From Taibaiella sp. (GTDB lineage: Bacteria; Bacteroidota; Bacteroidia; Chitinophagales; Chitinophagaceae), in contig JAEUVV010000007.1 in NCBI GenBank assembly GCA_016786705.1, positions 209,276 to 273,275 on the forward strand: 64,000 nt of DNA, given 5' to 3'. A program made the position numbers and the translations under genes. A model generated the notes under the pieces. The model was not told the origin of the DNA. It did not search any database and worked only from the letters and a program-made list of their open reading frames with translations. Below are positions 55,112 to 64,000 of the stretch, piece by piece (positions within the stretch are counted from its first letter, which is position 1; each line of letters starts with the position of its first letter).

Positions 55112-55825
55112 TTAAAGGATGGTCGTCAGCTTATATTTTTTATACTTCAGCAATAAGGCCTTATTACCACTTACACTGAAATAGGGATTTGTATTAAAGA
55201 CATCATCTGAAAAATTACGGGTGTAGCCATCACAGACAACCGTCATGTCCATCCTGCGGCCGTAATCATCTTCTGTACCCATGCGCATGGTCATGGAGTG
55301 AGGCAGCCCCGATTGATTATCAAATTTAAAAATCAGGGATTTCAGGTAGCTATCCTCCGGGAAGCTGAATTCAAACACATGGAGGTTGCCGTTTTTCTTT
55401 GCCGACTTCAATTTCCCATAACGGGAAACAGCAGAGTCAATGTAATCGACAGCAATGGTAGACTTGAATGCTGCGGCCAGGTCGCCCATACGGCCAGGGT
55501 ATTTTTGCTTGTATTTATTGACCTCGAAAATACTTACGTATTCTTCCTGGAAATTGGCCTTATAAAACCATTTAGGGGTTAATATCACCTGTTCGACCTC
55601 ACTTTTATAAGCGAGGCAATTCTTCTCCATGTCTATATAAGAAGTCGTTTGGGTCTGGTCACTTTTACCATTAGGGAAAATGCCTGTCGTCTTTGTCGCG
55701 TATCCATAACGCTTCAGGGCTTTCACTTTTGAATAAGCCGCCCTGAAATCGGCCATCTTCAATTCCTGGCTATGGGCAGTAATGCTGATCGTTAACAGGA
55801 AAATGATTGCTAAATATTTTTTCAT
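55112..55825 (-). CDS. Periplasmic LolA-like protein of the RHS operon
   Basis: A 237-residue exported protein: signal peptide (LAIIFLLTISITAHSQ), then about 220 residues of mostly beta character (LAYKSEVEQVILTPKWFYKANF, HVFEFSFPEDSYLKSLIFKFDNQSGLPHSMTMRMG). The strand-rich ending, where a fitted curve over a bound ligand is described as F-x-F-D-x-x-x-G-L, is like the LolA/LolB carrier fold, but no motif proves it. It lies between the two giant genes, two bases after the 2,040-residue gene and 30 before the RHS gene. It could be a carrier or chaperone for one of them in the periplasm. Confidence 0.6.
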   Translation of the reverse strand: MKKYLAIIFLLTISITAHSQELKMADFRAAYSKVKALKRYGYATKTTGIFPNGKSDQTQTTSYIDMEKNCLAYKSEVEQVILTPKWFYKANFQEEYVSIFEVNKYKQKYPGRMGDLAAAFKSTIAVDYIDSAVSRYGKLKSAKKNGNLHVFEFSFPEDSYLKSLIFKFDNQSGLPHSMTMRMGTEDDYGRRMDMTVVCDGYTRNFSDDVFNTNPYFSVSGNKALLLKYKKYKLTTIL

Positions 55826-55827
55826 GA

Positions 55828-58800
55828 TTAGAATCCGGGTTTAGTAGTTTGTGGGTTAGCGCTTCTGGATTCAGAGATGGTCATAATACCTTTCTCTGTT
55901 TCCTTTTTAGTACGTACGAGGTTACCTTCCTGGTCGTATTCGAAGAAAGAAGCGAAATTATTCTCGTCCAGTGTCGCCATCAGTTTTTGGTTCACCGGGT
56001 TGTATACAAATGATTTCATATTAGCCTCTATCGGCATGATCCTGATATCATCAATAAATGCCCCTTTAGGTAAAGCCAGATCGTATTGGGTAATACTGGT
56101 ACTATTGGTCATAGTTATCCGGCCTTCAAATTGCTGCCAACCTTCAATAATATCAGATTTGGCTATGAAGCCCGGTAAAGGAGTACCATATACCGTTGCA
56201 TTCGCAACAGGACTTACAGGCCGGTACCAGAAAGACACCAGGTAGCTTTTACCGTAAGTAAAGCTAAACGGCAGGTATCTCGGTGTTCCCTGGTCTATAT
56301 TTGCATTAGTGATATTGAAGTTCAGAGTATGATTACTATTGCCGGTTTCTAAAGCGTAATTACCGGTATGCGCCGCGACTTTAGAAAGTTTCAACCCGTT
56401 GACACCGGTTGTATTAAACAGTTTATATAACTGGGATAAACCGGAGGTAGCAAACAGGTTTTTGAAAGGATTGATGAAGTGCTCTAACAGGTTATTTTTA
56501 GCCTGTAATAATTGATAGTCTTCAAAGCCTTCAAACAGGATCTGGTGTTGCTTTGCATTTTGTGCCAAAGCCGTTGGCAATTGCTCATTATAACCGTATT
56601 GTGCAGCGGTATAGTTCCCGGTAGCGTCTTTATTCTCCAATTCCATGCCCCAGGGCGACCATTTGGTAACGGTACGGGCAACAACCCAGTTAGGATCTAA
56701 AGTATTGGGAGAAAAAAGATTATACTTAGAGGAAACTCCATTGGCAGGATTCTGATATCCGGAGAAATGCAATACATATACATCTGGAGAAGGCAAAGTA
56801 GGAATGTATGCTTCGTCTCCAAAATCCGGATGCTGACTCATACAATAAACATCTACCGGCAAACAACCTTCAGAATTATTAGTGAAGCTCCAAAGACTTC
56901 TTGCTTTGAAAAGGCCTTTATCCCTATTCGTAGCAGATGAGTAATTTCTGTCCTTTATATAGGCGTACTCTTTAACCAATCTCATTACCGAAATAGTACC
57001 GTTTACATAGGAGTTTAGCGAATCATAACCAGCAGGGTTTATTAAGCTGTCATATTTAGGCAAAATAGCATTTTGTCTATCAGAGTATTCTTTAGCTGTA
57101 ATAGTGATTAATTTACTGAGCTCTTCTTTCAGCAAATTATTAGCGTCAAACGGAGTTTCTTGCCCTGTGTAATTTTGTATAGATTCTGTTAGCATATTCT
57201 TCGCGCCTGAACGCACTACTTTTATTTTGACATTATTGATAACACCTGTTGCCGGGAAAGAATATTTAAAACGGGGCGCAAGTACAATCCTGGACTCGCT
57301 ACAATTCTGATAAACGTAATTAAAGCCATCAGAACCCAAAGGGGCTAAATTTGAGCCAATGAACCAATAGTCCCGGGGAGGTAATTCGACGGTATCGACA
57401 ATATTTGCATCCGTGAAATAGCTGTATGGGGGTGGGTAATTGCTTAAGGAATCATTGTGTACTTTATTGATACATTTACAGGGAAAGAGGTCTTCAGGCT
57501 GATGATATGATTGCTCCATTACCCAAACATTATTTTCTTTAAGCCCTTGCTGTTCATAAGTGATATACAGCTCGTCACCTACCTTAAGTGGCAGGGCACT
57601 CGTAGATGGTATTACCGCCTGGTAGTTGTCAATTTCCAGGCTGGCAAAAGTGGCTTCAAAAGCGGTGTTTTCATAACTACCTCCCATAGCCTTATACCCC
57701 CAGTAAGCCGGGTAGTTTACTGAATATTCCCTGTCTTTGTATTCATTATTCACCGAGGTAATAATCGCCTGCCCGGTTACCGGGTCAAAGGCCTCATTGC
57801 GCAGTGTCGTTAATGCCCCTTCCTGGAACGTTTCTACTTCCATCAGGATGCCATATTGCTGGATCACTTTCGTAGCGACTACTGAACTAAAGTCGTTTTC
57901 ATATTTACCCTTCCACCAATAAGGCAAAGGAATCGGGATTGGCCACGGTCCTACATAAGCAACATTTAAATTCGCTTGCCAGGTATTCGTTTTTGTCCGT
58001 TCTGTTTTTTCACGGGTATCAATAGTCAGGTCGCTTTCCACCCCTAGCAATTTGGTCATCCGTTTCATCTTTTGGCTAGCGGGATCATAAGCCATAACCG
58101 GCACTTCATTGTTCAGCTCGCTGCCATTACGATTATAATTGTATTGGGTATAGCTGATCAACTCTGAAGTACTGGAGCCTGGTTTTGCCACCCTATGCTC
58201 ATTGCGCTTAGGTTTGCCATGCATATCATTGAATCGTAAAGCAAAACCCTGCGCAGCCCTGTAAACTACTTTTTGCTTTTTAAAGCCATAAGTTTCCTCT
58301 GTTTCTAATACCTGTTTCGGCAAACTTTCTACTTTTATCGGGAACTCTTTTGCGGTATAAAACTCATGAATGTCTACTCCCTGGGCTGATTTGGCATGGT
58401 CTTTATGCAAACTCTCTACGGTTACCTTACTATATCCCACTACTGCTCCTGGGTAAAGACTTTCTCCCAATGGCAGCTCCTGGTACAGACCTACCGGATC
58501 ATGCGGAGGCCAATTCCCTCCATTTTGCGCGGTATATGCTTCAGGCATTCTAAAAGGATTTTCATCTCCGCCAACAAGCGGTTCATAACTTGCCACGCCA
58601 CTACTGATCTGGAACCCATTACCCGCATCAATAGTATAATGATACCGTTTACCGTAGGCCGCATCAGTGTTGTTCCCTCCGGCCAACTTAGACCAGCTAT
58701 CACTAAAACTTAACTCCGCGACTCTTTGCCCGCCACCTTTTTTCTTAAGCCCCGGGCTATTTAAGCGAATGTAAGAGCTGGCCAGCTCTACATTCTTAGC

Positions 58801-61800
58801 TTTCCCTTCTTCTACCATTCTCTTTACCGGGTTTTTGGAAAATTGTATTAATTCCCCGAGGGAGTAGATAATACCGGAAATAATATTAGCAATACCATCT
58901 TTATCCGGGTCACTTCCAGGAAAAATGATATGGGGTAGATAATACCGGCCATAGTTAATAGCAGTGTAAGTTGCAGGGTTCAGTAAGGCACCACCTTTGA
59001 CCGGAGTTACTGGTTTCACTTTTACAAATCCATAAGCATTATCGTTAGCACAGATACCGACAGCCTCTACTTCAGCATAACCTTTTATGGGTTCTTTGGT
59101 CTTATTCTTTGTCAGTTCTGTTGAAACGTTATAATAAAGTATTTTTTCGTTCTTCAGGTAATTGTCTTTAAAAGAGATATTGGGATTTTCTCTTGTGGCA
59201 TCTCTTTTAAAATAGAAGTAATTGTTAGGTGTATTTTTATTAATATACAACTGGCTTCCGGGATTATAGTTTTCGCTGTTGCCAATCCCTTTCAGGATAA
59301 ACATTTCCGTTGCTTCCTTATTCTGCACAAAACTATAATCATCTGCTTCATACTTAATATTGATCGTACCGCCGGAAGGTAGCTTGATTCGGTTTAAAGA
59401 CCAGGCAGCCGCATATTTATGAATACTCGTGTCGGTTTGGTTCACAAAAGGAAAATCGACATTGCTCGGGCTGCCATTAGGCTTATACATACCCCAGCGG
59501 TCTTTGTTACCAAAGGCATAAGGATAGTTATTATCGTATTGGAACTGGTACGGGCTGATCATGCTTTTATCGGAGTTGCCATACCGGATATAAATTTTCT
59601 TCAGGGTCAATTTTCCACCCCCGCCAGCATTGGGTACACCCGGACATAAGCTATAATCGTAATCGAAAATAACTGTCTTAACCGGCACAGCGGTTGCAGG
59701 GCTAACAAAACGTTCATGCTTATTATATAATTTAATAGAATCAAGCTTATAAGAAGATCCCATATTATCGGCTCCTTTGGCATCATTTCTCGCACTGGTA
59801 TAGAATTCTGCCACGTAATTCTTGGATTCTACACTATGTAAAAGCCACTGCTCGCGCATACCTTCCAGGTAATTCCCCTTATTATCCTTGCTGTCAGATT
59901 TTGCGCCTTCATTAAATTGGGCCTTATTACTTTCATAGGGTGCCCGCCATTTATAATTAGCTTCTTTACGACTGTAGTTGAATTTTGTAAAAGTGCCCAG
60001 ATCATCATCACTCGGGCCGTTACCGGTTACGTCCACATAATCGGTGGACAAAACAGAAGTTAATAAATAGCTATGGGCAAAAGCCGGGGTTGAGGTTTTG
60101 GTAAAAAAGTGATCCGTCCCGCTTTCATTGCTCGCTGTATTCTCACCGTTTCCGATTGTTACCAGTCCGTCTGCATCCGGGCTGCCATTGACAGCAAAGG
60201 TGTACTCATGCTGTTGGGTATTCATGGCCGCTATACCATAAACATAGCGGCGACCATCAGTCTGTGTTTGAACGATCTCGGAAAGATGATATGCTTTTCT
60301 TGCCCCCCCAATTCTTGCGATGCTGTCTTTTGGGGCATCAGCCCCATTGGCAAAACCATTCGACTGATAACTGTATAATGCCCGTGAAGAAGCCACGCCG
60401 AATTTCTCCGCTTCAGCAGCGGTAAAATAGCTGATCAGGTTCGCCCTGGGATCTCTTTTCTTTTCCGCATTCGCCTTTTTAAGGGGTATGTTCTTCGTAG
60501 CAGCACCACTAATGGGTCCGAAATGACCAATGGATGCATAAAACTCAGGATCAGTTAAGGTCAACTCTCCGGCCTGCTTAAAGAAGACATTCTCATAAAC
60601 ACTGCCAGCTTTATTTTTTGTAAAAGGGCGCTGGTACTCATCCCAGGGACCGGAAGTCGTATTGGTACGGGAAGTGTGCCCATCAGCTCCTAACTCAAAA
60701 AGCCCGGAAAAACCGGCTTCTGCGGCTATTTGAAATTCCTTATTTTCAGGAGGAGAAACAACCGGATCATATACGGTTCCATAATCATTACGGAAGGGCC
60801 GGAACGAACCGCCGGTGCCCTGCCCGGAAACGCTATAAACATCATAAGTCATATTACCCAACGGCAGAAAGCCCATTGATTCGTTGAACATACCGTCTTT
60901 ATCACGAGTAAAATCCTGTAGTGCATCTACATTGGCATTTTGAGCATAGAAATAACCATAACCTGGCCGATCACCACTTTTCTCATACTCCAATTTGGAC
61001 ATTTGACCATAGAAACCTCCTTGCCAAAAAATCCACCCCGGAGTTTCCGCTCCTACTTTTATATGTCCTCTATAGGTTTTGAGCTGTGATGCGTTAGTAA
61101 TAATAGGAACATAATTTCTCATTGCAATAGGTACCCTTTTATTATAACTGGGACCAGTGTTACTACGTCCTCCCAAGCCGACACCAACAGAAACGCCCTC
61201 ATTTTTTCCTTTCAATCCATACCGGGTATTATATCCGGTGCCCTGCGACCAACCTGCACTCATCGCCATATCCTGGTTAAGCGTCTGGCTGGTTTTAAAA
61301 TTCAAGCCCAGGTTATAATTTGCGTCTACATCAGCGCCAGATTGAGACCCGGCACCTAAGGATATGCCGCCAGTCCCCCTGATATTAACCCCAGGCATAT
61401 TCTTAGGCGTTATACTTAATCCAGCCTGTATAGAAAGATTAATATCTGCACTTACTCCTCGGTAATTACTGAAATTCAAAGCAGAACCAAAACTGAGGTT
61501 AAAAACACCTGGCGGTTTCCCTACACCTATCCATTCTGCAGCAGCATCAATACCCACCCTTGTATTTTTTTCCGGCTTGATATTGATCTGCCTGGAAATG
61601 GTTTCGCCATTAAAATCATCCGGCAAACCACGTACATGCCGATTGATCACCCCCGGGTTTATATTCCAGCCATAACCTACCCAGCTGGCTTCCTGGTCCA
61701 TATCGCCCCCGCTATGATAGGAAATATTGATCGGGTACCCTTCAATATCCAACAAGGGAATATTATATACAAAATCGCCGGTAAATAGGTCGACCATATC

Positions 61801-61950
61801 GGTAGTACCTACAGGTTCAAAACTGGCCACTTCGGGTTGTGTAGGGCCCGAAGTAAGAGCGCTTGCAACTAGAGGCGAGAGCAGTTGAAAAGTCAGGGAA
61901 AAGAGTATCACTCTCGCTGTGGTTTTAACCCAATACTTATTGTACAACAT
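55828..61950 (-). CDS. RHS-like shell protein (2,040 residues)
   Basis: An exported partner of the RHS toxin. The signal peptide ends about residue 31 (LLSPLVASA). Residues about 40-115 carry an RHS/SpvB-like plug motif (TTDMVDLFTGDFVYNIPLLDIEG, DQEASWVGYGWNINPGVI, RHVRGLPDDF). About 1,800 residues of beta-rich repeats follow. The protein ends in one YD-type unit (FASFFEYDQEGNLVRTKKETEKG) but has no RHS core and no toxin tip. It lies six bases after the lipoprotein gene and two before the LolA-like gene. It may supply one half of a shared shell, or be a surface protein of its own. Confidence 0.75.
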   Translation of the reverse strand: MLYNKYWVKTTARVILFSLTFQLLSPLVASALTSGPTQPEVASFEPVGTTDMVDLFTGDFVYNIPLLDIEGYPINISYHSGGDMDQEASWVGYGWNINPGVINRHVRGLPDDFNGETISRQINIKPEKNTRVGIDAAAEWIGVGKPPGVFNLSFGSALNFSNYRGVSADINLSIQAGLSITPKNMPGVNIRGTGGISLGAGSQSGADVDANYNLGLNFKTSQTLNQDMAMSAGWSQGTGYNTRYGLKGKNEGVSVGVGLGGRSNTGPSYNKRVPIAMRNYVPIITNASQLKTYRGHIKVGAETPGWIFWQGGFYGQMSKLEYEKSGDRPGYGYFYAQNANVDALQDFTRDKDGMFNESMGFLPLGNMTYDVYSVSGQGTGGSFRPFRNDYGTVYDPVVSPPENKEFQIAAEAGFSGLFELGADGHTSRTNTTSGPWDEYQRPFTKNKAGSVYENVFFKQAGELTLTDPEFYASIGHFGPISGAATKNIPLKKANAEKKRDPRANLISYFTAAEAEKFGVASSRALYSYQSNGFANGADAPKDSIARIGGARKAYHLSEIVQTQTDGRRYVYGIAAMNTQQHEYTFAVNGSPDADGLVTIGNGENTASNESGTDHFFTKTSTPAFAHSYLLTSVLSTDYVDVTGNGPSDDDLGTFTKFNYSRKEANYKWRAPYESNKAQFNEGAKSDSKDNKGNYLEGMREQWLLHSVESKNYVAEFYTSARNDAKGADNMGSSYKLDSIKLYNKHERFVSPATAVPVKTVIFDYDYSLCPGVPNAGGGGKLTLKKIYIRYGNSDKSMISPYQFQYDNNYPYAFGNKDRWGMYKPNGSPSNVDFPFVNQTDTSIHKYAAAWSLNRIKLPSGGTINIKYEADDYSFVQNKEATEMFILKGIGNSENYNPGSQLYINKNTPNNYFYFKRDATRENPNISFKDNYLKNEKILYYNVSTELTKNKTKEPIKGYAEVEAVGICANDNAYGFVKVKPVTPVKGGALLNPATYTAINYGRYYLPHIIFPGSDPDKDGIANIISGIIYSLGELIQFSKNPVKRMVEEGKAKNVELASSYIRLNSPGLKKKGGGQRVAELSFSDSWSKLAGGNNTDAAYGKRYHYTIDAGNGFQISSGVASYEPLVGGDENPFRMPEAYTAQNGGNWPPHDPVGLYQELPLGESLYPGAVVGYSKVTVESLHKDHAKSAQGVDIHEFYTAKEFPIKVESLPKQVLETEETYGFKKQKVVYRAAQGFALRFNDMHGKPKRNEHRVAKPGSSTSELISYTQYNYNRNGSELNNEVPVMAYDPASQKMKRMTKLLGVESDLTIDTREKTERTKTNTWQANLNVAYVGPWPIPIPLPYWWKGKYENDFSSVVATKVIQQYGILMEVETFQEGALTTLRNEAFDPVTGQAIITSVNNEYKDREYSVNYPAYWGYKAMGGSYENTAFEATFASLEIDNYQAVIPSTSALPLKVGDELYITYEQQGLKENNVWVMEQSYHQPEDLFPCKCINKVHNDSLSNYPPPYSYFTDANIVDTVELPPRDYWFIGSNLAPLGSDGFNYVYQNCSESRIVLAPRFKYSFPATGVINNVKIKVVRSGAKNMLTESIQNYTGQETPFDANNLLKEELSKLITITAKEYSDRQNAILPKYDSLINPAGYDSLNSYVNGTISVMRLVKEYAYIKDRNYSSATNRDKGLFKARSLWSFTNNSEGCLPVDVYCMSQHPDFGDEAYIPTLPSPDVYVLHFSGYQNPANGVSSKYNLFSPNTLDPNWVVARTVTKWSPWGMELENKDATGNYTAAQYGYNEQLPTALAQNAKQHQILFEGFEDYQLLQAKNNLLEHFINPFKNLFATSGLSQLYKLFNTTGVNGLKLSKVAAHTGNYALETGNSNHTLNFNITNANIDQGTPRYLPFSFTYGKSYLVSFWYRPVSPVANATVYGTPLPGFIAKSDIIEGWQQFEGRITMTNSTSITQYDLALPKGAFIDDIRIMPIEANMKSFVYNPVNQKLMATLDENNFASFFEYDQEGNLVRTKKETEKGIMTISESRSANPQTTKPGF

Positions 61951-61956
61951 ATCTGA

Positions 61957-62556
61957 TTATTTATCGTAGGTTAAAGCTATTTTTTTATCTAAATCATTTT
62001 TTTGAAAAGAAGCTTTAATGATCCCGTTGCGGAACAAACGATCATTAAAGGCTAGCTGAATTTCTTTATTTTTTATTTGGGTATTGTCGAAATTCAGCAC
62101 TATCGTTTCATGACTGGTCAGATTGTGATTATTCTCAAACCAGTAGGCTGCTGGTCTTAAAGTATCATTTCCATCAATCAGCCAGATATCTTTTGAAGCC
62201 TGGTTCAAAAAATAATCCAGGCGGGCATTATATTCCTCTAAGCCACTGATACCATGCCTGAGCGGCGATTGACCGGAACCTTCCACCTGTATATCAATAT
62301 TAAAGCGGTACATTTTTTTTAAAGCTTCTTGCCGTTTTGCCCGGGCAGAATCCGACTCTTCCTCGTGCAAGGCAATAAGGCTTACCGGCCGGTATTTGAT
62401 CACATAATTGATCCCGTTATAGCTTTTACGCTGTACCCATCCACTCGCTTCACTTCCGGCATAAGCATCCAGTTCAGCAGCAGAAAATTCTTGTACGCCA
62501 TCACAGGAAAACAGGAAAAGCAGGCCGGGCAATAAAAGGTTCATTAGTCGTTTCAT
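61957..62556 (-). CDS. Lipoprotein of the RHS operon
   Basis: A 199-residue lipoprotein from the ATG at 62556 (signal KRLMNLLLPGLLFLFSC; lipobox FSC). The mature protein is alpha/beta (SGWVQRKSYNGINYVIKYRPVSLIALHEEESDSAR, ETIVLNFDNTQIKNKEIQLAFNDRLF). An upstream start at 62589 would overlap the Skp-like gene and is not needed. It begins one base after that gene, so translation may be coupled. A role as a membrane anchor for the shell proteins is possible but not shown. Confidence 0.68.
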   Translation of the reverse strand: MKRLMNLLLPGLLFLFSCDGVQEFSAAELDAYAGSEASGWVQRKSYNGINYVIKYRPVSLIALHEEESDSARAKRQEALKKMYRFNIDIQVEGSGQSPLRHGISGLEEYNARLDYFLNQASKDIWLIDGNDTLRPAAYWFENNHNLTSHETIVLNFDNTQIKNKEIQLAFNDRLFRNGIIKASFQKNDLDKKIALTYDK

Positions 62557-62557
62557 C

Positions 62558-63061
62558 TTAGAGACCTTTGGCATATTTAGCATTAACATATTTAATCAGT
62601 TGCTGGGTATGATCATAATAATTGTCATTGTACAAAACCGTACCCATCCCATTAGCCCCTATAACTAATCTCAGGTTTTCTTGTTTCCCATATTCATCTA
62701 TCAGGGGATTCAGGCGGTTCCAGACCTGCTCATTGATTTCCTGGCTCAATTGTTCTGCCTGGTTATCATATTGTCGTTGTGCACTTATATAATTGCCATA
62801 AAGATTCTGTAGCTCTTCTTTTGATCTCAGGGGATCATTACTACTTGCCTGCAATAAACGCTTTAGACTATCGGTAGCTATACCTACCTGCTTTAGCTGC
62901 TGCATGCCATTAGTCTCCAGGTCTTTTTTCATCTGGAATTCATTTACCAGTTTGATCACATCTACAACAGCTATTTTCTTTTGCATATGGTTAAATAACA
63001 AAAAGGAAATGCCCATACAAACGATGGCAACAGCAATGATGATTAAAATAGTCTTCTTCAT
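62558..63061 (-). CDS. Skp/OmpH-like periplasmic chaperone
   Basis: A 167-residue protein: a signal anchor (TILIIIAVAIVCMGISFLLF), then the opening strand KIAVVDVIKLVNEFQMKKD as in Skp/OmpH, a long coiled-coil helix (residues about 50-125; LRSKEELQNLYGNYISAQRQYDNQAEQLSQEINEQVWNRL) and a final strand pair (NLRLVIGANGMGTVLYNDN). Skp is a trimeric jellyfish-like holdase for barrel proteins in the periplasm. Its place inside an operon with two giant Sec-exported RHS proteins suggests a dedicated holdase. The N-terminal helix may remain as an anchor, because no clear cleavage site is seen. Confidence 0.82.
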   Translation of the reverse strand: MKKTILIIIAVAIVCMGISFLLFNHMQKKIAVVDVIKLVNEFQMKKDLETNGMQQLKQVGIATDSLKRLLQASSNDPLRSKEELQNLYGNYISAQRQYDNQAEQLSQEINEQVWNRLNPLIDEYGKQENLRLVIGANGMGTVLYNDNYYDHTQQLIKYVNAKYAKGL

Positions 63062-63075
63062 AATTTATCGTCTTA

Positions 63076-64000
63076 TTATTTGATCAGGTCAGGGTTCACA
63101 TATTTAAAGGGGATCTTGTATACGCTTCCCGTTGAACTTACTAAGTTCAACACATAATCTTTCATATGACTTAAGGATAGATGTTCTTTGAAATTCAGTT
63201 CAAAACGATTATCCCCGGCTATAGCATTCAGCTGCTTTAGTTCCTTTGGTAAGGTCACCGCTTTCTTATTTCTGTCTAACAGTTCTACTTGGAGCAAGTC
63301 CGATTTAAGATCTTTCAGCATATATTTGATCTTTATAATTCCCGGCGCATATAGTTTATATACTCCAGACTCTTTCTCTAAATCTATATAAGCAGGGTTC
63401 AGGGAGATTGACTTTAAAATACTGTCCTCGACAATCGTAAACTGCCAGGGCTCGGCGCCGCCCAGCAGCAGGTCTTTGTAATAAGCATCCACCGTCCAGG
63501 CATAAGTGCTGCCCACCTGTAATGGCCTGGCATAGATCGGGTAATTAATGCTCATCTGCATTAAGCCTTTCTCCTCGTAAACAGGGTTATTCCTTTTGAT
63601 AGCGTTTATTGCATTCTGGTCTTTCTTCATCTCTACCACTTTTATCGTATAAGCAAGACTGGACGCGAACGGATAGTTCGCCACCCAGCTCAGCATAGGA
63701 TTCAGTTCATAGAGCTCTGCCTTGTGCTCCGGATCGACCAGGTTGATCAGGAAAAGCTCCTCCTTCTTCCCAAACGTACAATCTTCCACACCACTAATCG
63801 TGCTCTCTCCATCCGCGCTATTTAACGTAACGCAGTACTGGAGCGTTCCTTCCGGCAAACGGTCAAACAATTCAAACAGTTCTTTTACGGAAGCTGAAGA
63901 GTATTCAAAAACGGCGCGATGCCCATGATCCGCTATATTGTTCACACCAGGCTGGGCCAGGAATTTTAAACTGTAAGACACCTTGTAGGGCTGGTTACGG
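63076..64000 (-). CDS. Secreted or surface beta-sandwich protein, N-terminus beyond the right edge
   Basis: The visible 308 codons stay open to the edge of the window (reading RNQPYKV before the first possible start), so this is the C-terminal part of a longer gene. Ig/Fn3-like strands with repeats of the type LNPMLSWVANYPFASSLAYTIKVVEM and VGSTYAWTVDAYYKDLLLGGAEPWQFTI are present, a pattern familiar from Bacteroidota surface proteins. The Trp-containing SYAWTVDAYY unit is the clearest mark. It is the first visible gene of the RHS operon and lies 14 bases before the Skp-like gene. No enzyme motif is seen. Confidence 0.65.
   Translation of the reverse strand, partial: RNQPYKVSYSLKFLAQPGVNNIADHGHRAVFEYSSASVKELFELFDRLPEGTLQYCVTLNSADGESTISGVEDCTFGKKEELFLINLVDPEHKAELYELNPMLSWVANYPFASSLAYTIKVVEMKKDQNAINAIKRNNPVYEEKGLMQMSINYPIYARPLQVGSTYAWTVDAYYKDLLLGGAEPWQFTIVEDSILKSISLNPAYIDLEKESGVYKLYAPGIIKIKYMLKDLKSDLLQVELLDRNKKAVTLPKELKQLNAIAGDNRFELNFKEHLSLSHMKDYVLNLVSSTGSVYKIPFKYVNPDLIK

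Overview
The window is a piece of chromosome from a member of the Bacteroidota, probably of the Chitinophagaceae type. Three things point there: several genes sit behind boxes of the phylum-specific TAnnTTTG type, two of them with a TTG about 18-19 bases upstream; the F0 a subunit has an N-terminal signal peptide and a His-rich tail, as in this phylum; and the gene content (LptD-like assembly protein, BatA and VWA proteins, DUF4286, large two-part RHS loci) is typical. Assignment below phylum level is inference only.

Positions 1-42,757 are ordinary core and housekeeping sequence. In order: an ABC-F translation factor cut by the left edge; a 2OG-Fe(II) oxygenase; a GNAT - Crp/Fnr - DinB operon; two small secreted proteins; the ATP synthase operon atpBEFHA, with a clear promoter and a terminator right after atpA (the gamma gene is not here); an RDD membrane protein; a large degenerate-peptidase/beta-propeller/outer-membrane-barrel fusion; a DinB-like protein; a CPA1 Na+/H+ antiporter; a YjjG-type HAD nucleotidase with DUF4286; Hsp20; a candidate small RNA; a VWA protein with a beta-carbonic anhydrase; an S9D-like peptidase; a transglutaminase-like protein; an amidase with a c-type cytochrome lipoprotein; LptD; a LuxE-like protein; an APC permease with a BatA protein; RNase HII with a DUF4421-like protein; a DUF4258 pair; a lone CoA-transferase A subunit; an O/P-type porin; Pcm; a cold-shock protein; GcvT; and a GT2-DUF2062 fusion.

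Positions 42,864-44,130 form a junction: tRNA-Pro(GGG) with its terminator, a 33-bp inverted repeat, an IS1-family element, and a 22-bp sequence found at the IS end and again 156 bp further on. From 44,145 to the right edge, everything is on the minus strand and tightly spaced. It reads as one export-and-toxin operon. In transcription order it holds a secreted or surface protein (cut by the right edge), a Skp/OmpH-like periplasmic chaperone, a lipoprotein, a 2,040-residue RHS-like shell protein, a LolA-like periplasmic protein, a 3,448-residue RHS protein with a variable C-terminal toxin-like module, and a very AT-rich small gene that is probably its immunity gene.

This operon is the most interesting part. 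Both giant proteins carry Sec signal peptides, so the toxin must cross the periplasm, and the operon brings its own chaperone-like and carrier-like proteins. That differs from the cytosolically loaded RHS effectors of type VI secretion. The end of the RHS gene, the immunity gene and the IS element show the base-composition drop and repeat debris expected where toxin tips are exchanged.
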